Shown: piece by piece, positions 8,292-15,361 of the stretch
Layout of the letters: the number at the start of each line of letters is the position of its first letter
Position numbering within the stretch: the first letter of the stretch is position 1
Assembly: GCA_949287075.1 (NCBI GenBank)
Contig: CASEEU010000050.1
Coordinates: 1 to 53,693, forward strand
Reading direction: 5' to 3'
From: an uncultured Eubacteriales bacterium
Lineage (GTDB): Bacteria; Bacillota; Clostridia; TANB77; CAG-508
DNA length: 53,693 nucleotides
Position numbers and translations under genes: made by a program
Notes under the pieces: generated by a model
The model's database searches: none
Told to the model about the DNA's origin: nothing
What the model saw: only the letters and a program-made list of their open reading frames with translations

Positions 8292-9170
8292 ATGGTAAAT
8301 TTAGAATTATATCGAATATTTAAAATTGTAGCGGACGAAGAAAATTTAACAAAAGCAAGCGAGATTTTACACATTTCACAACCAGCTATAACAAAACATA
8401 TTAAAAATTTAGAGAATGAACTAAATGTAGAATTATTTAAAAGAAGTAAATATGGAATGATACTAAATGAAAATGGTAAAAAGTTATATTTACAAATAAA
8501 GGATTCTATAGATATTCTTTCAAAAGCTGATTTAATATTTAATATTCATAAAGATATAAAATTAGGTGTGCATGTGAATATGCCAAACAGAATATATAAT
8601 AAAGGTATTTCAAATTTCTATGAAAAAAATAATAACATTATTATTAATATACATAGATTAAATGCTACAAATATGTTTTCGGCATTAGAAAAGCAAGAAA
8701 TTGATTTAGCATTTTCTAAAAAATATAGTGATGAATTATATGATACAAATAAAATTAAGTTTATAAGAATAGGAGATTTACAGGATGTATTTATTGTGAA
8801 TAGTAATTCCCAATATTTAAATAGAAAACTTTCTAAAAGTGATTTAAGAAATATAACGATTTATACATTAAAAAAATTTTCTAGTGCATATCAAAATTTA
8901 GTAAAAGTACTTGAATATAAATCAGATGATAAAATAAATATAGCTAATGTTGACTTTACTGGGATTATGGAATTATTAAAATGCAGAGATATAATAGCTG
9001 TTGTTACGAAAGAATATATAGAAGATCAACTAGAAACTAATGAATTACATTTATTAGATTTAGGAATTTCACTGCCCCCAGCTGAATATGGTATATATTA
9101 TAATGTTAATAATAAATTTAAAGAATTGAATGATTTAATTGAAATTTTAAAGGATATATGCAAACTATAA
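8292..9170 (+). CDS. LysR-family transcriptional regulator
   Basis: The 292-residue regulator has an N-terminal winged helix-turn-helix (residues 1-60, with ASEILHISQPAITKHIKNLE) and a C-terminal periplasmic-binding-protein-like effector domain. AAAGGAG precedes the ATG. The effector half is divergent and gives no ligand. LysR regulators often control a divergent neighbour, but none lies here; the nearest downstream gene is a small orphan with its own promoter. It could regulate the upstream operon or chromosomal targets. The stop codon is embedded in a perfect palindrome. Confidence 0.9.
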   Translation: MVNLELYRIFKIVADEENLTKASEILHISQPAITKHIKNLENELNVELFKRSKYGMILNENGKKLYLQIKDSIDILSKADLIFNIHKDIKLGVHVNMPNRIYNKGISNFYEKNNNIIINIHRLNATNMFSALEKQEIDLAFSKKYSDELYDTNKIKFIRIGDLQDVFIVNSNSQYLNRKLSKSDLRNITIYTLKKFSSAYQNLVKVLEYKSDDKINIANVDFTGIMELLKCRDIIAVVTKEYIEDQLETNELHLLDLGISLPPAEYGIYYNVNNKFKELNDLIEILKDICKL

Positions 9171-9193
9171 CTTTAAGTTATAGTTTGCATATA
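9155..9193. terminator. Perfect palindrome across the lysR stop codon
   Basis: About 19-bp arms (TATATGCAAACTATAACTT and its complement) surround the stop codon of the LysR gene with almost no loop. There is no long T run after it, so it may be a weak bidirectional terminator or an operator. Confidence 0.55.
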
Positions 9194-9202
9194 AATATGT
9201 AT

Positions 9203-9231
9203 TTTACATAATTGCTTTTTCTCTGTATAAT
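9203..9231 (+). promoter_or_regulatory. Promoter of the 110-residue orphan gene
   Basis: TTTACA (9203-9208), a 17-base spacer and TATAAT (9226-9231) lie about 47 bases upstream of the ATG at 9278. Confidence 0.6.
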
Positions 9232-9277
9232 AAAATTGTAGTCAACATTAAATAATGATTCTTTTAAGGAGGATAAT

Positions 9278-9610
9278 ATGCGGCTTGAAGAACTGAAAAA
9301 CAAAACAGATAAAGAACAGAATGAGATGATTTGCTCTTGTCCAATGCATGAGACAAAAGAAATTCTGGATAATCCAAAACTTCTCGAAGGAAAAGTCCTG
9401 TTGTTTAGAGGAAATTATGATGGCTTAGCAACCAATAGACTTTGTGCAAGGACTATAGAATATCTTCCATTAGAGGATAGGTGGAAGGTATCCGATATGA
9501 GATTATTTGATATGGATAGGACAGAATTTTGGCATCATTTTACAAGAAGCGAAATGGAAAATCAATTTAGACCGTTCTGTGAAACAAAAGGTTTTTTAAT
9601 AGACCTCTAA
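9278..9610 (+). CDS. Hypothetical 110-residue protein with atypical codon use
   Basis: Not recognised. It has an excellent AAGGAGG ribosome site, its own promoter and a strong terminator, so it is very probably a real single-gene unit. The protein is soluble and acidic/aromatic, with a CSCPMH cluster near residues 19-24 and a WHHF motif near 90. Codons such as CGG, CTG, CCG and CTC are used where neighbours use AGA and TTA, which suggests separate origin or selection. No known domain is seen. Confidence 0.75.
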   Translation: MRLEELKNKTDKEQNEMICSCPMHETKEILDNPKLLEGKVLLFRGNYDGLATNRLCARTIEYLPLEDRWKVSDMRLFDMDRTEFWHHFTRSEMENQFRPFCETKGFLIDL

Positions 9611-9645
9611 TCCTCAAATATGGAGATTTACTATAATCCATATTC

Positions 9646-9692
9646 TTAAGAACTATCCTAGCATTAGCCGAGGATAGTTCTTAAAATTTAAT
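9646..9692 (+). terminator. Rho-independent terminator
   Basis: Perfect 14-bp arms TTAAGAACTATCCT and AGGATAGTTCTTAA are separated by 11 bases and followed by an AT-rich tail. It closes the orphan gene at 9278-9610. Confidence 0.7.
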
Positions 9693-9747
9693 TTAGAGAT
9701 GCAGTAAATTAATCAAAATAAAAAATAAGAAATAATAGGAGGAAAAT

Positions 9748-10305
9748 ATGGAAATACTATTGGTTAGACATGGGCAAACAGAATGGAATTTATTAAAAAA
9801 AGTACAAGGAAAAGCAGATGTAGAATTAAATGAACAAGGAATAAAACAAGCAGAAGAAACAAGGAATTACTTAAAAAATGAAAAAATAGACTTGATTTTG
9901 TGTTCTCCATTAAAAAGGGCTATGCAAACAGCAGAAATTATAAAACAAGGAAGAAATATTAAGATGATAATAGACGAAAGAATTTCAGAAAGAGATTTTG
10001 GAGAATTTGAAGGAATGCCTAATACTGACTTTGATTTTAATGCTTTTTGGAGTTACAAGCAAAATTTAAAATATTATAAAGCAGAAAATATAAAGGACTT
10101 TTTTGAAAGGGTATATGATTTTTTGGAGAGCATCAAAAATGAATATACTGGAAAAAGAGTATTAATAGTGGCACATGGAGGGATTAGTATACCAGTTAAA
10201 TGTTATTTTGAAGGAATACCAAATACTGAAACTTTATTACCATTATGTCTAGGAAATTGTGAGATTGCAAAATATTCTTATAAAGAATTAAATATAGAAA
10301 GATAA
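9748..10305 (+). CDS. Histidine phosphatase family protein
   Basis: A phosphoglycerate-mutase-like phosphatase of 185 residues. The catalytic RHG motif is at residues 7-9 (LVRHGQTEWN), the second half has the conserved SPLKRAMQTAEI and the proton-donor region ERDFGEFEG, and the second catalytic histidine is in VAHGG near 142. Family members remove phosphate from small metabolites; the substrate cannot be read from sequence. AGGAGG precedes the ATG. It is cargo of element 2, converging on the relaxase gene, and its connection to the neighbours is not evident. Confidence 0.9.
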   Translation: MEILLVRHGQTEWNLLKKVQGKADVELNEQGIKQAEETRNYLKNEKIDLILCSPLKRAMQTAEIIKQGRNIKMIIDERISERDFGEFEGMPNTDFDFNAFWSYKQNLKYYKAENIKDFFERVYDFLESIKNEYTGKRVLIVAHGGISIPVKCYFEGIPNTETLLPLCLGNCEIAKYSYKELNIER

Positions 10306-10310
10306 AATGT

Positions 10311-10347
10311 TATAGAAACCTGCTATTAACAGTGGCAGATTTCTATA
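10311..10347. terminator. Bidirectional hairpin between phosphatase and relaxase
   Basis: TATAGAAA and CTGC pair with GCAG and TTTCTATA across an 8-base loop. It overlaps the last codons of the relaxase gene and lies between two converging genes. Confidence 0.6.
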
Positions 10348-11527
10348 ATTCAAAATCCCAATCTTTTTCATACTTTTCATTTTCAATCTGTTTTACAGGA
10401 TTAACATAAGTATCATTTTCAAGTTCAAAATTCCTAATTAACTCATTTTCTTCAGAAATAGAAAATTTAACACAAATCCAATGAATAAATTTTTCTACTG
10501 TTTTCTGAAATGTATTTATAACTCTTCTCAAAAAATTATTTTCTTTCTCTAAATTATAAATTATATTTTCATATTTATCTTGAATTTTAGTTTTTTCTTC
10601 CTGCAACTTAAGATTATATGAACTTTCCAAGGTTTCGTATTTTTCTTTAAGTTCAATATTTTCTTCTAAAATAGGATTAATTTCTTTTTCATATTTTACT
10701 GCTTTATCCACAGTTTGCATTTGTCTATTTAAAGTTAAAGTAAGCAAAGCATTTTGTTCTTGTAATTCTTTTATTGCTTTATCTTTAGGTTTTATAATTT
10801 GTTCCTGAATTTTCTCATCTCTATTTTTCATTAGTTTTCTAAAACTTGAAATATCAGGAGTATCGGGAAATTCTAGTTTTACATCTTGCAATAGTGTTTT
10901 ACTTTCTTCAAAATTTGTAATCTTTTTATAATCTTCAACTGATAAATGAACTCTTTCACTTGGATTCCCTCGTTCTAATTCAAAATTATTTGCAACCATA
11001 TAATTATAAAAAGCATCTTGTAATTGTCTGTAACTATCTTTTGCTTTCCAAAATTCACTACAAGCAATTTTATCAATAGAATTTCCTTTTTTATCTTTTG
11101 TATGAATTACTGGAATAAAAACTAAATGCATATGTGGAGTTTCTTCATCCATATGTACTTTTGCTGATAAAATATATTGTTCTCCTAAATTTTTATATTC
11201 ACATACAAATTTATAAGCAGTTTCAAAATATCTTTTAGTTTCATCTATTCCAATATTATTAAAATATTCTTTATCAGAAGTAATAATATATTCACAAGCA
11301 ATATTACTTACTGTTTTTATTTGTCCTTTTAAATTATATTTTTCTTTTATTAAATCAAACTCTTTTTCATAAGAATGTTTACAATCTTTTAGAGAATAAT
11401 TGAGATGAGATAATTCTGGATTTATATTTCTATTAGAATAATTTTTATTTATTCTTTCATTATGACGATATATTCCTTTTAGGTTTTCTCTTTTATATTT
11501 GGTGTTTCTGATAATAGCATAACTCAT
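10343..11527 (-). CDS. MobV/Pre family relaxase (element 2)
   Basis: This mobilization relaxase has 394 residues. The HxDExxPHxH motif is HMDEETPHMH at residues 125-134, exactly aligned with the copy in element 1. The C-terminal half is coiled-coil-rich (about 230-340). The ATG at 11527 follows a ribosome-site-like AAAGGAGG. Upstream lie an oriT candidate, a four-hairpin array and repA, the backbone expected for a MobV-type mobilizable element that replicates transiently as a circle. It should nick at the candidate oriT and depend on a resident conjugation system. Confidence 0.93.
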   Translation of the reverse strand: MSYAIIRNTKYKRENLKGIYRHNERINKNYSNRNINPELSHLNYSLKDCKHSYEKEFDLIKEKYNLKGQIKTVSNIACEYIITSDKEYFNNIGIDETKRYFETAYKFVCEYKNLGEQYILSAKVHMDEETPHMHLVFIPVIHTKDKKGNSIDKIACSEFWKAKDSYRQLQDAFYNYMVANNFELERGNPSERVHLSVEDYKKITNFEESKTLLQDVKLEFPDTPDISSFRKLMKNRDEKIQEQIIKPKDKAIKELQEQNALLTLTLNRQMQTVDKAVKYEKEINPILEENIELKEKYETLESSYNLKLQEEKTKIQDKYENIIYNLEKENNFLRRVINTFQKTVEKFIHWICVKFSISEENELIRNFELENDTYVNPVKQIENEKYEKDWDFEL

Positions 11528-11613
11528 TTATAAGTACCTCCTTTTTAGTCTGCTGAACAAACACTTTATGTCCTTAAATCTGTGCTTTTTTAGATTGTGT
11601 TGTAACACACTAC

Positions 11614-11670
11614 AACACTTTTTTAGCCTTATGGCAAAAAGTGTTAGTGTGGCAGGGACACCCTGCACCC
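11614..11670. promoter_or_regulatory. Candidate oriT of element 2
   Basis: A 10-bp inverted repeat (AACACTTTTT/AAAAAGTGTT, 11614-11645) is followed by GTGTGGCAGGG (11647-11657) and the inverted repeat GCAGGG/CCCTGC (11652-11666). The 11-mer is identical to that in front of the relaxase of element 1, while the flanking hairpins differ in sequence. A further TGTTGTA/TACAACA repeat lies at about 11599-11616. Confidence 0.6.
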
Positions 11671-11675
11671 GTTTG

Positions 11676-11809
11676 CCTAAAAAATACATTTGGTATTTTT
11701 TAGGTTTTAACTAAATATGCTAAAGCAAATTTAGTTAAAAAATAGCAACACAAAAATTGATAACCAATTTTCATATTGCTATTTTCACAAAAGCATAACA
11801 ACTTTTGTG
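11676..11809. repeat. Array of four consecutive hairpins (element 2)
   Basis: Inverted repeats lie at 11676-11704 (12-bp arms), 11705-11740 (12 bp), 11741-11783 (8 bp, with an inner AAAATTG/CAATTTT pair) and 11786-11809 (8 bp). Order, spacing and relation to oriT match the first four hairpins of element 1 although the arm sequences differ. Confidence 0.75.
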
Positions 11810-11823
11810 TTCTATATAAGTTG

Positions 11824-12378
11824 TTATATATTAGCATATAAGCTGTTTAAAAATTCAGCAGAATAATCTCTACCAGAATATTTCATAGAATTTTTATTTG
11901 CTTTATTTTTTATATAAGTATAATTATTATTAGTATTGATTGTTCGTAAATTTTCCGATTCGGTAATCGTAGAAATTCCGTTTATATAATCGTAATTTTT
12001 ACGATTATGAGTATTTTCTAAATTTACATGTTGTATTTTTGCAACATATATAAGTTTGGGTTTGCTAAAACCTTGTTTCTTTTCATATATTAAATTAACA
12101 TCTGATAATTGTTTAAATGCTTTTGTAACAGTTTTATCAGATAGATTTAATTTATCTTGAACTTCTTTTCTAGTAAATATCAAATACACATTTCCATTTT
12201 CATCATGCCAATTATTTTTTATTGATAATGACAATCTATCCAATAGAAAACCATATAACAATTTACTATCAGAATTTAATGTGTTTTTATATAAAGGATT
12301 TATAAATAATTCCTGTAGTATTTGATAATATTTATGATTTAAAGTTTCATTAACTTTATAAAAATTAAAATCTTGCAT
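11824..12378 (-). CDS. repA: RepA-type replication initiator
   Basis: This 184-residue protein resembles the N-terminal domain of RepA-family initiators of low-GC Gram-positive plasmids: MQDFNFYKVNE at the start, an FINPLYKNTLNSDSKLLYGF core, then a winged helix (LIFTRKEVQDKLNLSDKTVTKAF). The usual long C-terminal domain is short and polar. The start at 12378 follows AAGGAAAGGA. Such initiators on integrated mobilizable elements probably support replication of the excised circle; a structured origin is often inside or next to the gene, and the adjacent hairpin array is a candidate. Confidence 0.82.
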   Translation of the reverse strand: MQDFNFYKVNETLNHKYYQILQELFINPLYKNTLNSDSKLLYGFLLDRLSLSIKNNWHDENGNVYLIFTRKEVQDKLNLSDKTVTKAFKQLSDVNLIYEKKQGFSKPKLIYVAKIQHVNLENTHNRKNYDYINGISTITESENLRTINTNNNYTYIKNKANKNSMKYSGRDYSAEFLNSLYANI

Positions 12379-12477
12379 ATATTTTTCCTTTCCTTCGCAC
12401 GACAATCGATTTTGTGGCGAAAAATTAGAACAGGTAATAACTATGCCTGTTCGGTTTGAAATTTAACTATGCAAAAT

Positions 12478-12506
12478 TTGATATTTTATGTAAAATATAT
12501 TATAAT
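12478..12506 (+). promoter_or_regulatory. Promoter of the 82-residue orphan gene
   Basis: TTGATA (12478-12483), a 17-base spacer and TATAAT (12501-12506), about 30 bases upstream of the ATG. Confidence 0.6.
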
Positions 12507-12536
12507 ATAATTATAAATAATTTAGGAGGTGCTGTT

Positions 12537-12785
12537 ATGACAGTAACAAACAAAACATCAGTCACACTTGAAATCTTAGGTGGAGAACTTAAGCCCAACG
12601 AGTCCCGGGAATATACTGAAATGATGTTCAATACATTAGACATCCATTCTGAAATTGGAAGTTGTGTTATCACAACCGAATATGGTCAGAGAAGTTTCAG
12701 AAATTACGGCAAGTTGGTAGCTAAAGAAGGAAGAAAGAAGAATGAGCATGGCATGAAAAACATACTTGTAACTTCAATCGACTAA
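12537..12785 (+). CDS. Hypothetical 82-residue protein with atypical codon use
   Basis: Not recognised. The start at 12537 follows TAGGAGG by 7 bases; the upstream in-frame ATG at 12456 precedes the promoter and is rejected. The protein starts with a beta-rich region (TVTNKTSVTLEILGGELKP) and has a basic KEGRKK segment near residue 63. Codon use (CCC, CGG, AAC, ACC) is less AT-biased than its surroundings. It stands alone with promoter and terminator, just inside the right end of element 2. Confidence 0.75.
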   Translation: MTVTNKTSVTLEILGGELKPNESREYTEMMFNTLDIHSEIGSCVITTEYGQRSFRNYGKLVAKEGRKKNEHGMKNILVTSID

Positions 12786-12802
12786 TTAGCCCTAAGAAAA
12801 TG

Positions 12803-12836
12803 GACGACATACTTAAAAGGTGTGTCGTCTGTTTAT
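12803..12836 (+). terminator. Hairpin terminator
   Basis: GACGACA and TGTCGTC pair across 13 bases and are followed by TGTTTATG. It closes the 82-residue orphan gene. Confidence 0.6.
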
Positions 12837-12858
12837 GTTATAATACTGCTTAAAATTT

Positions 12859-12877
12859 TTCTAACAAATTTCTAACA
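12859..12877. promoter_or_regulatory. Integrase arm-type site pair, right end of element 2
   Basis: TTCTAACA at 12859-12866 and 12870-12877, with 11-bp period, ending 155 bp before the att copy at 13032. An inverted TGTTAGA follows at 12894. The pair mirrors the sites at 2505-2523 inside the left end. Confidence 0.6.
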
Positions 12878-13031
12878 AAACATGAAAAAGTTGTGTTAGA
12901 TTTATATAAATTTTAAATCGTTTATGTTACAATAAAAACGATGAAATAGTTTGAAATAAGTGAGTTTTGAGTACAAAAATAATAGTATTAAAAAGTATTA
13001 TTCATCACTAATCATTAAAATGATAGAATAA

Positions 13032-13087
13032 CTTAAAATCCTGCGGTTGAATAAACCGTGCCGGTTCGATTCCGGCCATCTGCACCA
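13032..13087 (+). repeat. att copy: 3' half of tRNA-Leu(UAA), right end of element 2
   Basis: Identical over 56 bp to 2385-2440. It lacks a 5' tRNA half upstream. It is followed directly by a strong terminator, which is likely the original terminator of the chromosomal tRNA gene and marks the outer boundary of the tandem array. Confidence 0.85.
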
Positions 13088-13133
13088 ATAGACTTATTAA
13101 TTCTTCTAAGTTTTAATAAGTCTATTTTTTTGC
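13088..13133 (+). terminator. Terminator after the tRNA-Leu 3' end
   Basis: ATAGACTTATTAA pairs with TTAATAAGTCTAT across about 12 bases, followed by seven T. It fits the native terminator of the tRNA gene used as attachment site. Confidence 0.7.
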
Positions 13134-13178
13134 CTAAAAACAATTTGTTTATTAGATACAAGAATTTGAAGATTTATA

Positions 13179-13207
13179 TTGACTTATGATTAAATAATTT
13201 ATATAAT
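13179..13207 (+). promoter_or_regulatory. Promoter of the small hydrophobic peptide
   Basis: TTGACT (13179-13184), a 17-base spacer and TATAAT (13202-13207). It lies 63 bases upstream of the ATG at 13270. Confidence 0.7.
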
Positions 13208-13269
13208 GCTATTCAAGAAATAGGGAAAAGCAGAAGTGTGTTGCCACCGACTATAAGGAGGTGGTGTGT

Positions 13270-13389
13270 ATGGTAGAACAATTTTTATTATTAACAATAA
13301 AATTATTATTTGCTGGTCTTGTGTCAGTAACTATCATAAACATAGCCTTGATTATTGTACTTGTACATATTTTAGGCAAACAAAACTAA
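13270..13389 (+). CDS. Candidate type I toxin, 39-residue hydrophobic peptide
   Basis: The peptide is a single transmembrane helix (residues ~4-34) with a charged end (HILGKQN), typical of small membrane toxins of type I toxin-antitoxin loci. In the leader, CCACC (13244-13248) can pair with GGTGG (13260-13264), which overlaps the AGGAGG ribosome site and could block translation. A strong reverse promoter downstream (13482-13509) would make an antisense RNA across the 3' end, the expected antitoxin. A hairpin follows the gene. No family is assigned; a regulatory or bacteriocin-like peptide is an alternative. Confidence 0.7.
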   Translation: MVEQFLLLTIKLLFAGLVSVTIINIALIIVLVHILGKQN

Positions 13390-13397
13390 AAGAAATA

Positions 13398-13430
13398 CAC
13401 ACTCTGCTTGCAGGTTAGAGTGTGCATTTC
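13398..13430 (+). terminator. Hairpin after the small peptide gene
   Basis: CACACTCT (13398-13405) pairs with AGAGTGTG (13417-13424) across 11 bases. A long T run is missing, so termination strength is uncertain. Confidence 0.55.
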
Positions 13431-13481
13431 ATATCACTAATCGGCGACCACTTCGTTGTGGCTCTCTATTTCTATATTTAT

Positions 13482-13509
13482 ATTATAGCATATTTTTAGT
13501 ATTTGTCAA
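13482..13509 (-). promoter_or_regulatory. Antisense promoter facing the toxin candidate
   Basis: On the reverse strand TTGACA (13509-13504), a 16-base spacer and TATAAT (13487-13482) form a near-consensus promoter. Transcription would run toward 13389 and be complementary to the 3' part of the toxin mRNA. The rest of 13390-13713 holds no gene. Confidence 0.7.
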
Positions 13510-13713
13510 ACAAATTTTGAGAAATCTACATATTCTTGATTTAGTAGCATAAGTCTAAATTTAATTGCTTAGTAGTAGAAATAGATTATAAGTCTGTAGG
13601 AATGATATTATATTCATACTTTTATTGGGGTGTTAATTATCTAAATATAAAGCTATAAAAAATGGAGAAGTTGTTATTGAGCAATAAAATAGATTTTATA
13701 AAGGAGGTATATT

Positions 13714-14085
13714 ATGGGATCATATGTAGAAATTAATGATACTTTACAAATAACAAAAGAACAAGGTTTTCCAAAAGAATTAGATTGGAGACAACATCTA
13801 AAAATACCATATACGGCAGAACAATTTAAAGATAAAATATTTGAATTTAAAGACAAACCTAATATTAGAAACTATCAAATGCCACCAGTAAGAAATTTTT
13901 TAGTTGAAAATATTGATGGTAAATGGCTATATTGGGGATTGATACATATAATAGAAGTTAAACATGATTATATAAATAAAACAACATCAGGAAAGTTTAA
14001 AATTATTTATATTAATAAATCAGAAGAAATGGAAATGACACATAACTTAATAGATAGAAATAAAGACACATTTTTTAAATTATAA
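13714..14085 (+). CDS. Hypothetical 123-residue protein
   Basis: Not recognised. It has AAAGGAGG upstream of the ATG and ordinary AT-rich codon use, so it is likely real. The protein is soluble and mixed alpha/beta, with tryptophan- and tyrosine-rich motifs (KWLYWGLIHIIEVKHDY near residues 70-84). No signal peptide or metal cluster is seen. It stands alone between the toxin candidate and the sirtuin. Confidence 0.7.
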   Translation: MGSYVEINDTLQITKEQGFPKELDWRQHLKIPYTAEQFKDKIFEFKDKPNIRNYQMPPVRNFLVENIDGKWLYWGLIHIIEVKHDYINKTTSGKFKIIYINKSEEMEMTHNLIDRNKDTFFKL

Positions 14086-14306
14086 ATATATGGTATGATT
14101 CTTGTTTTAGTCCTTTATATTATCAAATTAATAAATAACTTCTTTTTTCATAATGTGGATCCTCCTTGATTGTTATAGTAAATAGTACCTGCAAATATAT
14201 GAGATATTACTCATACATATATAAATTATACAATATTTTACATAATTTGTCTAATTGTAAATTGAATGATATAATATAGACAATAAACATATGGAGATGA
14301 ATAAAA

Positions 14307-15023
14307 ATGGAAGAAAAGATACAACAATTTAAACAAATGGTAAATGAAAGTAACAACATTGTATTCTTTGGTGGAGCAGGTGTTTCCACAGAAAGTGGTA
14401 TTCCAGACTTTAGAAGTAAAGATGGGTTATATAATCAAAAATATGATTATCCACCAGAAGAAATTCTTAGTCACACATTTTTCGTAAATCATACAGAAGC
14501 CTTTTATAAATTCTATAAAGATAAAATGAACTCTTTAAAATATGAACCAAATATAACACATATGAAATTAGCAGAACTTGAGGAAAAAGGAAAATTAAAA
14601 GCAGTTGTTACACAAAATATTGATGGTTTACACCAAAAAGCAGGTTCCAAAAATGTGTATGAATTACATGGAAGTGTATTAAGAAATTATTGTATGAAAT
14701 GCCATAAGTTTTATGATGCAGAATATGTATTTACTAGTAAAGGAATTCCCAAATGTACTTGTGGTGGAAGTATAAAACCAGATGTTGTGTTGTATGAAGA
14801 AGGTTTAGACGAGGAAATACTAGAAAATGCCATTTGGGCAATTCGAAATGCAGATTTAATGATTGTGGCAGGAACTTCTTTAACAGTACAACCTGCAAGT
14901 AGTTTATTAAATTATTATAAAGGAAATAAGTTAGTGTTAATCAATAGAGATGTAACACCTTATGATAATAGGGCAAATTTAGTGATACATGAAAGTTTAG
15001 GGAAAGTATTTGAAAATATATAA
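14307..15023 (+). CDS. cobB: NAD-dependent protein deacylase, SIR2 family
   Basis: A sirtuin of 238 residues that removes acyl groups from lysines using NAD. The NAD-binding GGAGVSTESGIPDFRS is at residues 21-36, TQNIDGLHQKAG near 108-119, and the catalytic histidine is in YELHGS near 127. The zinc site has CMKC and CTC pairs followed by GGSIKPDVVLYEE, a pattern I associate with Clostridia. GGAG precedes the ATG. It is followed after 15 bases by the GIY-YIG gene, probably one transcript. Confidence 0.93.
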   Translation: MEEKIQQFKQMVNESNNIVFFGGAGVSTESGIPDFRSKDGLYNQKYDYPPEEILSHTFFVNHTEAFYKFYKDKMNSLKYEPNITHMKLAELEEKGKLKAVVTQNIDGLHQKAGSKNVYELHGSVLRNYCMKCHKFYDAEYVFTSKGIPKCTCGGSIKPDVVLYEEGLDEEILENAIWAIRNADLMIVAGTSLTVQPASSLLNYYKGNKLVLINRDVTPYDNRANLVIHESLGKVFENI

Positions 15024-15038
15024 TATAGGAGAAAGAAA

Positions 15039-15344
15039 ATGTATTATACATATATGTTAAGATGTTCAGATAATTCCATTTATACAGGTATGACCAACAA
15101 CTTAGAAAAGCGAATAGAAGAACATATATCAAAAGATAAAAAGGGAGCAAAATATACAAGATCACATGAGGTTATTAAATTAGAAATTGCATGGAAAAGT
15201 AAAGATAAATCATTGGCTTGTAAATTAGAGTATCAAATTAAAAACTTGACAAAACAACAAAAAGAAAATTTAATTAAAGAGAAAAAGCTAAGCACATATT
15301 TTAAAGGAAAAATAGATTGTAGAAGATATAGAATATTTATATAA
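15039..15344 (+). CDS. GIY-YIG nuclease superfamily protein (UPF0213)
   Basis: A single-domain GIY-YIG protein of 101 residues, similar to YhbQ/YazA. The motif appears as YTYMLRCSDNSIYTGMTNN (residues 3-21), with KRIEEH near 25-30, Arg in YTRSHE near 41 and a Glu in LEYQIK near 67. Family members are proposed nucleases in DNA metabolism, with unclear physiological roles. TAGGAG precedes the ATG; it likely shares a transcript with the sirtuin. It converges on the large unknown gene at 15362. Confidence 0.9.
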   Translation: MYYTYMLRCSDNSIYTGMTNNLEKRIEEHISKDKKGAKYTRSHEVIKLEIAWKSKDKSLACKLEYQIKNLTKQQKENLIKEKKLSTYFKGKIDCRRYRIFI

Positions 15345-15361
15345 ATACAGATGGAAGATGT

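Larger units (their letters stand above)
2385..13087. mobile_element. Integrative mobilizable element 2 (about 10.6 kb)
   Basis: The element is bounded by identical 56-bp tRNA-Leu 3'-end repeats and has arm-type integrase sites inside both ends. Core genes are a tyrosine integrase and excisionase-like gene at the left, and a MobV relaxase with oriT candidate and a RepA-type initiator at the right. Cargo includes a zinc-ribbon protein, KAP NTPase, AlbA_2 protein, LysR regulator, histidine phosphatase and two small orphan genes. No type IV secretion genes are present, so it should be mobilizable but not self-transmissible. Confidence 0.9.

Noticed and set aside
2385..13087. Self-transmissible conjugative element or prophage
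   Set aside because: No type IV secretion, coupling protein, capsid, terminase or tail genes; only mobilization functions are seen.
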